A stretch of 64,000 nucleotides of DNA from Kitasatospora sp. NBC_01250 (GTDB taxonomy: Bacteria > Actinomycetota > Actinomycetes > Streptomycetales > Streptomycetaceae). The notes under the pieces were generated by a model. It was not told the DNA's origin. It worked only from the letters and a program-made list of their open reading frames with translations, and did no database searches. How positions within the stretch are numbered: position 1 is the first letter of the stretch; each line of letters begins with the position of its first letter. The translations under genes were made by a program, and so were the position numbers. The stretch is from NCBI RefSeq assembly GCF_036226465.1, contig NZ_CP108476.1, positions 6,262,001-6,326,000 of the forward strand, given 5' to 3'. Of the stretch, positions 34,524 to 43,179 are shown one piece after another.

Positions 34524-37158
34524 TCGCGTGGGTGCCGGAGGGGTGGGTGCTGATCGGATGGGTGCTGGCGTGTGTGACGGTGCGGTGTGGTCCGGGGACT
34601 GGGTCACCGAGCGGCTGGGCATGGAGCTGGTGGGGGATCCCGAGCTGACCGAGCTGCTCGGGCTCGCGGTCCGGGACAATCCGAAGCGGGCGCAGCTGCT
34701 GGTCTCGCAGGTGCTCGGCAAGCACGTGCCGCAGCGGCCCGGGCTGGTGCTCGGCGCCGGACGGCGGCTGGGCGCGGCGGTGCGCGAGCGGCTGGGCGAC
34801 GGCGGGGCGGGCGAGGGGCTGGGCGACGGGGTGGGCCCGGCGGAGCCGGTGACGGTGCTGGGCTTCGCCGAGACCGCGACCGGGCTCGGCCACTGCGTGG
34901 CCGACGAGCTGGACGCGTGCTATCTGCACTCCACCCGGCGGCCGGTGGCCTGGATGGTGCCGGCGGCCGGCTTCGAGGAGGTGCACTCGCACGCCACCTC
35001 GCACCTGTTGCTGCCCGACCATCCGGAACTGCTCGCGGGTGACGGGCCGTTGGTCCTGGTGGACGACGAACTGTCGACCGGGCAGACGGTGTTGAACACG
35101 ATCGAGGCGCTGCACCGGATTTGGCCGCGTCGGCGGTACCTGCTGGCCGCGCTGGTCGACCTGCGCGGTGACACCGACCGGGCCCGACTGGCCGCGTTCG
35201 CAGCCGAGTTGGGTGCGAGCGTCGAGGTGGTGGCGCTGGCCCAGGGGCGGGTGCGACTGCCGGCGGATGCGAATGCGCGGGGGCGGGAGCTGGTGGCGGC
35301 ATTGGCCGCGGACGGGGGATCCGCGGCGAGTGGGGCGGGGCACGTGCCGGGCGGGGCGGGTGAGGCGGGAGCCGGCCGGGCGGCGCGCGGTGAGCTGGTG
35401 CGGGCCGAGCTGCCGTGGCCGGCCGAGGTGCCCGAGGGCGGGCGGCACGGATTCCGGCCCGCGCAGCGCCGGGCGCTGGAGGCGGCGCTGCCCGATCTGG
35501 GGGAGCGGCTGGCCAAGGAACTGCGCGGCAGTGAGCGGCGGGTCCTGGTGCTGGGCTGCGAAGAGTTGAGCTACGCGCCGCTGCGGCTGGCGCACGCGCT
35601 GGAGGCGGCGCTGGAGGGCGCGGGCGCGTCGGTGGGCTGCTCGGTCCGCTTCTCGACGACCACGCGCTCGCCGGTCCTCGTGGTGGACGACCCCGGCTAC
35701 GCGATCCGGAGCGGGCTGGCCTTTCCCGCGCACGGTGCGCCGCAGGAGGGTGGCGGCACGCGGTTCGCGTACAACGTGGCGCCGGGGCGGGAGGCGGCGC
35801 GGCGGTTCGAGACGGTCGTGCTGGTCGTCGACGCCGTCTCCGACACGCCCGAACTGCGCTCGGCGGGCGGGCTGTTGGACCAGCTGCGGGCGGTGACGGA
35901 CCGGGTGGTGCTGGTGGTGCTGCCGGTCTGGCACCCCGGCGCTGCCGCCGCGCCGCCGGTGGGGGCGCTGCTCGCGCCGGTGCCTGCGGGTGCGTTGTCT
36001 GCGCCGGTGCCTGCGAGTGCGCCGCCCGCGCCGTTGCCGGTCCCGCTGCGTGGTCCGGCCTTCTCCTCCTACGCGGCCGAGGAGGTGGGCTGGCTGCTGA
36101 CCGATCTGTCCGCTGTCGCGCTGGAGGCGCCCACCGAGGAGCGGGAGGAGGCCGTGCAGTCCGGCGGCGCCCACTACGCGGAGTCGCTGCCGGTGGAGTA
36201 CCACCCGGGCCCCGAGTACCTGGAGCTGTTCCAGCAGGCGCTGCGCGGCTCGGCCCGGCGGATCGCGCTGGCCGTCGGCACCGTCGCGGAGATGCTGGTC
36301 CGTGAGCGCGGCCGGGACCTGGTGCTGGCCTCGCTGGCCCGGGCCGGGACCCCCGTCGGCATCCTGATCCGCCGCTGGCTGGCCGCCGAGCACCGGATCG
36401 ACGCGCCGCACTACGCCGTCTCGATCATCCGTGGCCGGGGCGTCGATCCGGTCGCGCTGCGCTATCTGGCGGAGCGTCATGATCCGCGTCAGGTCGTCTT
36501 CGTGGACGGCTGGACCGGGAAGGGTGCGATCACCCGGGAGCTGTCCGAGGCGCTGGCCGGCACCCCGTTCGACCCCGACCTCGCGGTGCTCGCCGACCCC
36601 GGCCGCTGCGTGCGGACCTTCGGCACCCGGGAGGACTTCCTGATCCCGTCCGCCTGCCTCAACTCGACGGTCTCCGGCCTGATTTCGCGCACCGTGCTGC
36701 GGCGGGACCTGATCGGGCCCGGCGACTTCCACGGCGCCAAGTACTACCAGGAGTTGGCGCCCGCGGACGTCTCGCGCGCCTTCCTGGACACGGTGACCGA
36801 GTGGTTCCCCGAGGTCCGCGCGGAGGTGGCCGCCGCCGAGCCGCCGGCCGACGCCGACCGGGCGCCGACCTGGACGGGCTGGGCCGCGGTGGAGCGGATC
36901 AGCGCCGAGTACGGGATCGGCAGCCTCAACCTGGTCAAGCCCGGCGTGGGCGAGACCACTCGGGTCCTGCTGCGCCGGGTGCCGTGGCGGATCCTGGCCC
37001 GCCGGGGCGCGGGGGCGGATCTGGACCACGTCCGGCTGCTGGCCGCGCAGCGCGGCGTGCCGGTGGAGGAGGTGGACGAGTTGCCGTACTCGTGCGTGGG
37101 ACTGATCCACCCGCAGTTCAGCCGGGGTGCGACCGGGCCGACGGGGCACGCGGTATGA
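34513..37158 (+). CDS. Fusion of two Ter phosphoribosyltransferases: PRTase/TRSP + StiP/PELOTA
   Basis: 881 aa from GTG at 34513 (GGAGG 6 bases upstream); ATG 34498 and ATG 34558 are alternatives. Residues 1-250 form an orotate-PRTase-like domain with the PRPP loop VLVDDELSTGQT (Asp184, Asp185). Residues about 300-540 match the TRSP region that follows it (GSERRVLVLGCEELSYAPLRLA, VLVVDDPGYAIRSG). From about 550 a second PRTase-like unit starts (HYAESLPVEYHPGPEYLELFQQAL), the family also called cysteine protease StiP, with VVFVDGWTGKGAI as its PRPP-like loop. The last 80 residues resemble a PELOTA RNA-binding domain (RRVPWRILARRGAGADLDHVRLLAAQRGVPV). In many bacteria these are two genes. An Ala/Pro linker (36000-36050) is low-complexity. 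Confidence 0.82.
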   Translation: MGVDRVGAGGVGADRMGAGVCDGAVWSGDWVTERLGMELVGDPELTELLGLAVRDNPKRAQLLVSQVLGKHVPQRPGLVLGAGRRLGAAVRERLGDGGAGEGLGDGVGPAEPVTVLGFAETATGLGHCVADELDACYLHSTRRPVAWMVPAAGFEEVHSHATSHLLLPDHPELLAGDGPLVLVDDELSTGQTVLNTIEALHRIWPRRRYLLAALVDLRGDTDRARLAAFAAELGASVEVVALAQGRVRLPADANARGRELVAALAADGGSAASGAGHVPGGAGEAGAGRAARGELVRAELPWPAEVPEGGRHGFRPAQRRALEAALPDLGERLAKELRGSERRVLVLGCEELSYAPLRLAHALEAALEGAGASVGCSVRFSTTTRSPVLVVDDPGYAIRSGLAFPAHGAPQEGGGTRFAYNVAPGREAARRFETVVLVVDAVSDTPELRSAGGLLDQLRAVTDRVVLVVLPVWHPGAAAAPPVGALLAPVPAGALSAPVPASAPPAPLPVPLRGPAFSSYAAEEVGWLLTDLSAVALEAPTEEREEAVQSGGAHYAESLPVEYHPGPEYLELFQQALRGSARRIALAVGTVAEMLVRERGRDLVLASLARAGTPVGILIRRWLAAEHRIDAPHYAVSIIRGRGVDPVALRYLAERHDPRQVVFVDGWTGKGAITRELSEALAGTPFDPDLAVLADPGRCVRTFGTREDFLIPSACLNSTVSGLISRTVLRRDLIGPGDFHGAKYYQELAPADVSRAFLDTVTEWFPEVRAEVAAAEPPADADRAPTWTGWAAVERISAEYGIGSLNLVKPGVGETTRVLLRRVPWRILARRGAGADLDHVRLLAAQRGVPVEEVDELPYSCVGLIHPQFSRGATGPTGHAV

Positions 37159-38111
37159 CGGAGCGTCAGAGTCGCTCGGCGTCGGCCGTGATGGTGGCGA
37201 GCGATCTGGACCGCACGCTGATCTACTCGCTGCGGTCGGCCGAACTGCCGCCCGGCTCGCCGGTGCGGCTGCGGCTGGTCGAGCGCGACGGTGAGGGCGC
37301 TCCGCTGAGCCATCTCACCGAGCGGGCTGCCCAGTTGCTGGCCGAGCTGGCCCGGGAGGCGGTGTTCGTCCCGGCCACCACCCGCACCGTCGAGCAGTAC
37401 CGGCGGATCCGGCTGCCCGGCCCGGCGGGTGCTGGTGGCTTCGGCCCGGCGGGCGGTGGTGACGGGGCCGACTGGCGTCCGCCGTACGCGATCTGTGCCA
37501 ACGGGGGCCGGCTGCTGGTCGCGGGCGAGCCGGACCAGGACTGGGCGGCCGTCGTGGCGCAGCGGCTCGCCGCACACGCCGCGCCGCTGCCGGAGGTGGC
37601 CGAGCGGCTGGCGGGTCGCGGCGCTGCGGGCGGCGCCGGCTGTGGCGGCAGCGGTGGTGGCGGTGGTGCTGAGGGTGGCTGGCTGCTGCGGCAGCGGGTG
37701 GCCGAGGGCTTGTTCGTCTACGCGATCGTGGATCGTGAGCGGCTGCCCGCCGCCTGGCTCGACGAGCTGACCGCCTGGTGCGCGGAGCGGGGCTGGACCG
37801 TCTCGCTCCAGGGCCGCAAGCTCTACGCCGTCCCCCGCGTGCTGACCAAGAGCGCCGCGGTCGCGGAGGTGGTCCGCCGCCAGGGCGGCCGGGCCACGGT
37901 GCTGGCGGCCGGGGACTCGCTGCTCGATGCCGACCTGCTGCTCGCCGCCGACCACGCCTGGCGCCCCGGCCACGGCGAACTGGCCGAGCGGGGCTGGACC
38001 GGCCCGCGGGTGACGGCGCTGGAGCAGCGCGGCGCGCTCGCGGGCGAGCAGATCCTGAGCGCGCTGCTCGCCCGCGTCCGGCAGCTGAACGGCCAGGCCA
38101 CCGACGGTTAG
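37155..38111 (+). CDS. HAD-superfamily phosphatase of the Ter biosynthetic module
   Basis: 318 aa from ATG at 37155, overlapping the PRTase stop by 4 bases (ATGA). Motif I is SDLDRTLIYS with nucleophile Asp17 and acid/base Asp19; the conserved Lys is in VLTKSAAVAEVV and motif IV is AAGDSLLDADLL. The pattern resembles Cof/sucrose-phosphatase type HADs with a C2 cap. A Gly-rich insertion (GRGAAGGAGCGGSGGGGGAEGG) interrupts the cap. It completes the three-gene operon of lyase, PRTase fusion and phosphatase, and may dephosphorylate the nucleoside-like product. The Ter ATP-grasp ligase that often accompanies this set is not found nearby. Confidence 0.88.
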   Translation: MTERQSRSASAVMVASDLDRTLIYSLRSAELPPGSPVRLRLVERDGEGAPLSHLTERAAQLLAELAREAVFVPATTRTVEQYRRIRLPGPAGAGGFGPAGGGDGADWRPPYAICANGGRLLVAGEPDQDWAAVVAQRLAAHAAPLPEVAERLAGRGAAGGAGCGGSGGGGGAEGGWLLRQRVAEGLFVYAIVDRERLPAAWLDELTAWCAERGWTVSLQGRKLYAVPRVLTKSAAVAEVVRRQGGRATVLAAGDSLLDADLLLAADHAWRPGHGELAERGWTGPRVTALEQRGALAGEQILSALLARVRQLNGQATDG

Positions 38112-38132
38112 GGCCTGTCCGCCGGGCACTGG

Positions 38133-38351
38133 CTAGCCGCAGCAGCCCCCACCGCAGCAGCCACCGCCACCGCCGGCGGGCGGCTGCGGGGCGCTGCCGC
38201 CGCCCGCGCCGGTCACGGCGACGGTGGAGAGCAGCTTCACGGTGTCGGCGTGCCCCTGCGGGCAGGTCGCCGGGTCGTTGGCCTGGGCCATGGCGCGGCG
38301 CAGTTCGAAGGTCGCACCGCAGGAACGGCAGCGGAAGTCGTAGCGTGGCAT
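38133..38351 (-). CDS. FmdB-family zinc ribbon protein
   Basis: 72 aa from ATG at 38351. The zinc ribbon is PRYDFRCRSCGATFELRR with CxxC at 8-11 and a second pair in DPATCPQGHAD. The C-terminus GGGGCCGGGCCG is a cysteine-rich tail. FmdB-like proteins are putative regulators or assembly factors; partner and role here are unknown. It converges on the HAD gene with a 21-bp gap, and its upstream region carries the 9-bp tandem repeats. Confidence 0.88.
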   Translation of the reverse strand: MPRYDFRCRSCGATFELRRAMAQANDPATCPQGHADTVKLLSTVAVTGAGGGSAPQPPAGGGGGCCGGGCCG

Positions 38352-38463
38352 GCCCGCAGCGTACCCGGCCGGGGCGGACTCACCCCGGCAGCGGTCGATT
38401 GCGGTGCGGGGCCGCTGCGCGGGGCCCGCGCGTCCGGGCCGGAGCGGCGAGCGGTTCGCTGCT

Positions 38464-38526
38464 TGCGGGTCGTGCGGGTCGTGCGGGTCGTGCGGGTCGT
38501 GCGGGTCGTGCGGGTCGTGCGGGTCT
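38464..38526. repeat. Tandem 9-bp repeat, seven units
   Basis: TGCGGGTCG is repeated six times perfectly (38464-38517), then once with a final T (38518-38526). Two further 9-bp units TGCGGCTTC follow around 38535-38555. It lies between the coiled-coil gene stop and the zinc ribbon start, in the presumed leader of the latter. Unit length of 9 leaves reading frame unchanged and copy number is likely to vary between strains. Confidence 0.9.
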
Positions 38527-38584
38527 TGCAGACTTTGCGGCTTCTGCGGCTTCTGCGGTGCGCGGTGGTTCCGGCTCCGGCTCG

Positions 38585-39949
38585 CTACTGCTGGCCCAAC
38601 TGGCCGCGGATCAGCCCCACCACCTCGGCCGCCGTCGCGCGCACGCCGTCCAGCTCGGTGAGGAAGCGCCAGTAGTCCGGGTGCCGTCCGGCCGCCGACA
38701 ACGCGGCGACCGCCCGGTCCAGCCGCCCCACCGCCGCGTCCAGCGGTCCCGCGTGGCGCGGATCGGGCGCCTGGCGTCCGGCCATGGCCAGCCGCTGCGC
38801 GTCCCGCAGCGCGAAGCGCGCACGCTCCACCTCCGCCTGCGGATCACGCTCCGCCGCGTTCAGCCGCCGCAGTCGGTCGGCCACCGCGGCCACCGAGCCG
38901 TCGGCCGTCTCCAGCAGCGCCCGCACCGTCCCGAGCACCGACGCCGCGTCCGCCCACCGCTGCTCGTCGCGAGCCCGGGCCGCCTCCGCGAGCCTGGACT
39001 GCGCCGCCCGGCCCGCCTCCGCGACCTGCTGCGGCACCCGCTGCAGGTCCTGCCAGCACTCCGCGGAGAACCGCCGGCGCAGTTCGCTGAGCGTCGGCTC
39101 GACCGTGCCGGCCTTGGTCTCCAGCGCCTGCACCCGGGTCCGCAGGCTCGCCACCCGGCGGTCGATCTCGCGGGCCCGCTCCGGCCGCTGCTCGGCGTCC
39201 GCCAGGATCGCGGTCGCCCGCAGGCGTACGTCCTCGGCCCGTCGCAGCGTGTCCGTCACGCCGTGCCGGGCCGCACCCTCGTTGAGCTTGGTCAGCTCCG
39301 GCCGCAGCTCGGCCAGCCGGGCCGCCAGATCGTCCGCCCCCAGGCCCGCCGCCCGCACCGCCTCCAGCCCGCCGCCGGCCGCCAGCAGCGCCTGCTTGGC
39401 CTGCTCGACCGCCGGCACCACCCGCACCAGCTGCGCCTCCGCGTGCTGCACCAGCGGCTGCAGCCGCTGCAGGAAGTCGGCCAGCTCGGTCTGCTTGGCC
39501 GCCAGCTCGCGCTGGGCCTGCTCCAGCCGCTGCCTGGCCTGGGCAGCCGCCCCCGGCGCGAGTTCCACGGCCTCCAGGTCGATCGAGTCCAACGCCGCCA
39601 GGTACGCCATGGTGACCTGGTTGATCCGGGCACTCAGATCCTGGAAGTCGGCGAGGACCTGGCGCACCGACGCACCCTCCTCGGCGGCCCGCACCGTCTC
39701 GACGGCGAGCTCCACCTCGCGCTGCGCGGAGTCCAGCTCGTAGAACGCCTCCTGCGCCGCGTCCCGCGCGGCCACCGCCGCCGCCCGCTGCCCGTCCTCG
39801 CCACGCCGCCACCAGGACCGCCCACCGCCGGCCCCCGGCCCGGAGAACGACCCGGCCACCGCCACGAGGACCCCGGCCATCGCCACGGGCACCACCAGCA
39901 GCTCCGCCGCGACCCGCCCCGCGTACCCCCGCGTGCTACCCGCCCTCAC
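38585..39949 (-). CDS. Membrane-anchored long coiled-coil protein
   Basis: 454 aa from GTG at 39949, preceded by AGGGAG with 6 bases between; an ATG at 39985 is too close to its purine run. One membrane span lies at about 14-35 (AAELLVVPVAMAGVLVAVAGSF). The rest is almost wholly helical with heptad-like Leu/Ala patterns, e.g. ARQRLEQAQRELAAKQTELADFLQRLQPLV and IDRRVASLRTRVQALETKAGTVEPTLSELRRRF. Topology resembles EzrA or TelA-like scaffold proteins but no family motif was recognised. Its place between the Ter operon and the tRNA is conserved-looking. A role in membrane stress assemblies is only inference. Confidence 0.8.
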   Translation of the reverse strand: MRAGSTRGYAGRVAAELLVVPVAMAGVLVAVAGSFSGPGAGGGRSWWRRGEDGQRAAAVAARDAAQEAFYELDSAQREVELAVETVRAAEEGASVRQVLADFQDLSARINQVTMAYLAALDSIDLEAVELAPGAAAQARQRLEQAQRELAAKQTELADFLQRLQPLVQHAEAQLVRVVPAVEQAKQALLAAGGGLEAVRAAGLGADDLAARLAELRPELTKLNEGAARHGVTDTLRRAEDVRLRATAILADAEQRPERAREIDRRVASLRTRVQALETKAGTVEPTLSELRRRFSAECWQDLQRVPQQVAEAGRAAQSRLAEAARARDEQRWADAASVLGTVRALLETADGSVAAVADRLRRLNAAERDPQAEVERARFALRDAQRLAMAGRQAPDPRHAGPLDAAVGRLDRAVAALSAAGRHPDYWRFLTELDGVRATAAEVVGLIRGQLGQQ

Positions 39950-40103
39950 CGCGTGCTCCCTGCTCCACCGAACTGGACCCCTCATTCTCCCCGATCACCC
40001 CCCACCTCCCTAGCCCCGCCCCGCACCCTGCACCGTGCCGCGCCCGGGACCAGGTACTCTTACCTTTCACCGCACGCCCCCATCCGGGACCAGCAGGCGG
40101 CGG

Positions 40104-40178
40104 GGGCGCATAGCTCAGCGGTAGAGCGCTGCTCTTACAAAGCAGATGTCGGCGGTTCGAAACCGTCTGCGCCCACCA
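40104..40178 (+). tRNA. tRNA-Val (anticodon UAC), CCA encoded
   Basis: The cloverleaf is complete: acceptor GGGCGCA/TGCGCCC, D arm GCTC/GAGC, anticodon stem CTGCT/AGCAG with loop CTTACAA (anticodon TAC, valine GUA codons), T arm GGCGG/CCGTC with loop TTCGAAA, discriminator A at 40175 and genomic CCA at 40176-40178. No integrase or duplicated 3' end is seen beside it. Confidence 0.97.
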
Positions 40179-40184
40179 GCATCG

Positions 40185-40214
40185 ATGGCCCGGACCGATG
40201 ACGGTCCGGGCCAT
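40185..40214 (+). terminator. Hairpin terminator after tRNA-Val
   Basis: ATGGCCCGGACCG / CGGTCCGGGCCAT is a perfect 13-bp stem with ATGA loop, 6 bp after the CCA end. Confidence 0.8.
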
Positions 40215-40332
40215 GTGCGTTCGACGACTGAGGGCAACGGCTGGGCTCGGCCCGTCTTTCGGGTGCGCACGTACTGGTGGGCACCCCGTGACCGCTCGTG
40301 TGCTCGGGTGAGGCAGGTCGGAACGATCCGGG

Positions 40333-42168
40333 TCAGCCGAGGGCGCGGTCGAGGTTGAAGGCGGCGCTGATCAGGGAGAGGTGGGTGAAGGCCTGGGGGA
40401 AGTTGCCGAGTTGTTCGCCGGTCGGGCCGATCTCCTCGGCGTAGAGGCCGAGGTGGTTGGCGTAGGTGAGCATCTTCTCGAAGGCGAGCCGGGCCTCCTC
40501 CAGCCGGCCTGCGCGGGCCAGCGCCTCGACGTACCAGAACGAGCAGATGGAGAAGGTGCCCTCGGGGCCGTGCAGGCCGTCGGGGCTGGCGGTGGGGTCG
40601 TAGCGGTAGACCAGCGAGTCGGAGACCAGGTTCGTGGTGAGCGCGTCCAGGGTGGAGAGCCACTTGGGGTCGGTGGGGGCGATGAACTTGGCCATCGGCA
40701 TCATCAGCAGCGAGGCGTCCAGGTCACCGTCGTCCAGGGCCTGGACGAAGGCGCCCCGCTCGGTCGACCAGCCGCGCTGCATGATCTGCCGGTAGATCGC
40801 GTCCCGGGACTCCCGCCAGCGGGGCAGGTCGGCCGGCAGGCCGCGGTGGTTCGCCATCCGCATCGCCCGTTCGAGCGCCACCCAGGACATCAGCCGCGAG
40901 TACACGAAGTTGCGCCGGCCCGCGCGGGTCTCCCAGATGCCCTCGTCGGGCTGGTCCCAATGCTCGCAGAGCCAGTCCGCCATCGTGCCGACCTCGTCCC
41001 AGCGGGCGCTGCTGATCGGCTGTCCCCACTTGTCGTACAGGTAGATCGAGTCGATCAGGGCTCCGTAGATGTCCAGCTGGAGCTGGCCGGTGGCGGCGTT
41101 GCCGACCCTGACCGGTGCGGAGCCGAGGTGGCCTTCCAGGTGCGGCAGCTCGTACTCGGGCAGCTCGCTGCGCCCGTCGATGCCGTACATGATCTGCAGC
41201 GGGCCGGCCGCACCGTTGCCGCGCATGAGGCCGCGCTCGCACAGGAATCCCATGAAGGCCTCCGCCTCGGAGGTGAACCCGAGGCGCAGCATGGCGTAGA
41301 CGCAGAAGGCGGCGTCGCGGACCCAGACGTAGCGGTAGTCCCAGTTGCGCCCGCCGCCGATCTGCTCGGGCAGGCTGGTGGTCGGTGCGGCGACGATCGC
41401 ACCGGTCGGCGCGTAGGTGAGCAGCTTCAGCAGCAGCGCGGAGCGGTTCACCATCTCCCGCCAGCGCCCGTGGTAGCGCGAACCGGCCAGCCAGTGGCGC
41501 CAGAACCGCACGGTCGCCTCGGCCTGCTCCTGCGCCTCGGCCCGCGGGCACGACCGGGTCGGGACCTCGTCGTCGACCTGGTCGAGGGCGAACACGTTGG
41601 ACTCGCCCTCGAGGAGCTTGAAGCGCGACCACACGTCCAGGCCGTCGGTCTCCAGGGGTGCGGTGGCGGTCAGGGCGAGCGACAGTGAAGGGGAGCGGAA
41701 CACCGCGGCGTGGCCTTCGAGGTGCGTGGTGTGCGGTTCGGTGCCGTAACCGAAGCGCGGGGCGATCCGTGCCCGGAACGGGAGGGCTCCGCGGACGCAG
41801 ACCACCCGCCGGATCAGCCGGTGCCGGGCCGCCTCGCGCGACTCGTCGACCACGGGCATGAAGTCCTGGATCTCCGCCACCCCGTCCGCGGCGAAGAACC
41901 GCGTGATCAGCACGTTCGTGTCGGGGAAGTAGAACTGCCGGGTGCGGGTCGGGACCTCGGCGGCCAGCTCGAACGACCCGCCCCGGTCGGCGTCGAGGAT
42001 GGCCCCGAAGACGCTGGGCGCATCGAAGCGCGGGCAGCAGTACCAGTCGATGGTGCCGTTCGTGCCGACCAGGGCGGTCGTACGGAGATCGCCGATCAGG
42101 CCGTGTTCGGAGATCGGTATGTAGCGGCTGCTGTCCGTCTGCTCGAAACCAGCGGTGTCGAACGCCAT
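40333..42168 (-). CDS. Glycoside hydrolase family 15 protein (trehalase/glucoamylase type)
   Basis: 611 aa from ATG at 42168 with GGGAGGCC upstream. The N-terminal beta-sandwich (SEHGLIGDLRTTALVGTNGTIDWYCCPRFDAPSVFGAILD) and the catalytic (alpha/alpha)6 barrel are typical of the actinobacterial GH15 group that includes mycobacterial trehalase Rv2402. Active-site segments are GGGRNWDYRYVWVRDA and, near the end, YAEEIGPTGEQLGNFPQAFTHLSLI with a catalytic Glu. There is no signal peptide, so it acts in the cytoplasm, probably on trehalose or short alpha-glucans. Only a short gap separates it from the TetR gene upstream. Confidence 0.93.
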   Translation of the reverse strand: MAFDTAGFEQTDSSRYIPISEHGLIGDLRTTALVGTNGTIDWYCCPRFDAPSVFGAILDADRGGSFELAAEVPTRTRQFYFPDTNVLITRFFAADGVAEIQDFMPVVDESREAARHRLIRRVVCVRGALPFRARIAPRFGYGTEPHTTHLEGHAAVFRSPSLSLALTATAPLETDGLDVWSRFKLLEGESNVFALDQVDDEVPTRSCPRAEAQEQAEATVRFWRHWLAGSRYHGRWREMVNRSALLLKLLTYAPTGAIVAAPTTSLPEQIGGGRNWDYRYVWVRDAAFCVYAMLRLGFTSEAEAFMGFLCERGLMRGNGAAGPLQIMYGIDGRSELPEYELPHLEGHLGSAPVRVGNAATGQLQLDIYGALIDSIYLYDKWGQPISSARWDEVGTMADWLCEHWDQPDEGIWETRAGRRNFVYSRLMSWVALERAMRMANHRGLPADLPRWRESRDAIYRQIMQRGWSTERGAFVQALDDGDLDASLLMMPMAKFIAPTDPKWLSTLDALTTNLVSDSLVYRYDPTASPDGLHGPEGTFSICSFWYVEALARAGRLEEARLAFEKMLTYANHLGLYAEEIGPTGEQLGNFPQAFTHLSLISAAFNLDRALG

Positions 42169-42342
42169 GCGGGCCTCCCTGCCGCTGCGGCGCGGGCCTG
42201 GAGAGTAGGACTTCCTCCCATGCTAGATCGCCGGCCGGAACCAGGGGGGCTCGGCGTCGGGCAGGGGGAACGGGCGTGGTGCAGCTGGGTCGGCGGGGCG
42301 GGGAACGGGGGTGGCGTCCGGCGGAATGCGAGGGCGGGTCGG

Positions 42343-43095
42343 TCAGCTCCTCGGGCGGGCCGCGGCGATGGTGGCTTCGATGCCGGCCAGGGCGAGGTCC
42401 AGGCCCTGGGTGAAGCGGTGGTTGCGGGCGGCGCCGGAGCCGTTGGCGTGCTGGGACTCGACCACGTCGGCGTTCTCCGTGAAGCGGGGGTCGACCTGCT
42501 GGACCACGCCGTGGACGCGCTGGTAGAACTCGTCCTCGTTCAGGCCGGACTGGCGGACCCGGCGGGTCCACTGCGCGTCGAGCACCGCGAAGCCGTAGGT
42601 GTACTCGAAGACCAGGCCGAGGGCGGCGCTGAACTGGTCCTTGGGCAGGCCGGTGCGGACGATCGCCTCGACGCCGCTGGTGGAGAAGGCCAGGGAGTTG
42701 GGGCCCAGGGCGATGAACTGTCCGACCAGCAGGGCGGCCCAGGGGTGACGCTGGAAGCAGTCGCGGTAGGCGTGGGCCATGGCGCTCAGGTGCTGGCGCC
42801 AGGTCTCGTACTCGGCCAGTGCCACGGCGCGCGTCTCGCCGAGCACGTGGTCCAGGGCGAGTTCGAGGAGTTCGTCCTTGTTGTCGACGTACCAGTAGAC
42901 CGACATCGGCGTGACGTCGAGCTCGGCCGCCAGCTGGCGCATGGAGAAGCTCTGCGCGTCCGCGGCGTCCAGCAGGGCCACGGTCGCGTGCACGATCCGG
43001 TCCCGGCTCAGGCCGGTGGGGGCACTGCCGCGCTTGGCGCGCTTGGGCGGGCGCACCCAGATGCTGACAGCGGGGTCGCGGGGCGTGTCGGCCAT
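42343..43095 (-). CDS. TetR-family regulator (TetR_C_1 type)
   Basis: 250 aa from ATG at 43095 with GAAGGA upstream. The HTH is RDRIVHATVALLDAADAQSFSMRQLAAELDVTPMSVYWYVDNKDELLELALD, the form found in tetracycline-type repressors. The ligand domain is large (HPWAALLVGQFIALGPNSLAF, GLVFEYTYGFAVLDAQWTRRV). It lies 84 bp downstream of the DHA2 exporter on the same strand and is probably cotranscribed, which suggests feedback control of that exporter through the repeats at 44729-44755. Confidence 0.92.
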   Translation of the reverse strand: MADTPRDPAVSIWVRPPKRAKRGSAPTGLSRDRIVHATVALLDAADAQSFSMRQLAAELDVTPMSVYWYVDNKDELLELALDHVLGETRAVALAEYETWRQHLSAMAHAYRDCFQRHPWAALLVGQFIALGPNSLAFSTSGVEAIVRTGLPKDQFSAALGLVFEYTYGFAVLDAQWTRRVRQSGLNEDEFYQRVHGVVQQVDPRFTENADVVESQHANGSGAARNHRFTQGLDLALAGIEATIAAARPRS

Positions 43096-43179
43096 GCTCT
43101 GTCCTTCGGGGTCATCGCTGCATGACCGCTGGTCGGCGGCCATGCAGCGATGGTAGGGGGCGTCCGCCGAGCGGGTTGC

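Noticed and set aside
38350-38661. Plus-strand Cys-Gly-Ser repeat protein over the 9-bp repeats
   Set aside because: The CGSCGS pattern is forced by the repeat; there is no ribosome binding site, and the frame runs into the end of the coiled-coil gene.
40104-40332. tRNA-Val as the attachment site of an integrative element
   Set aside because: No integrase, no direct repeat of the tRNA 3' end and only ordinary chromosomal genes on either side were seen.
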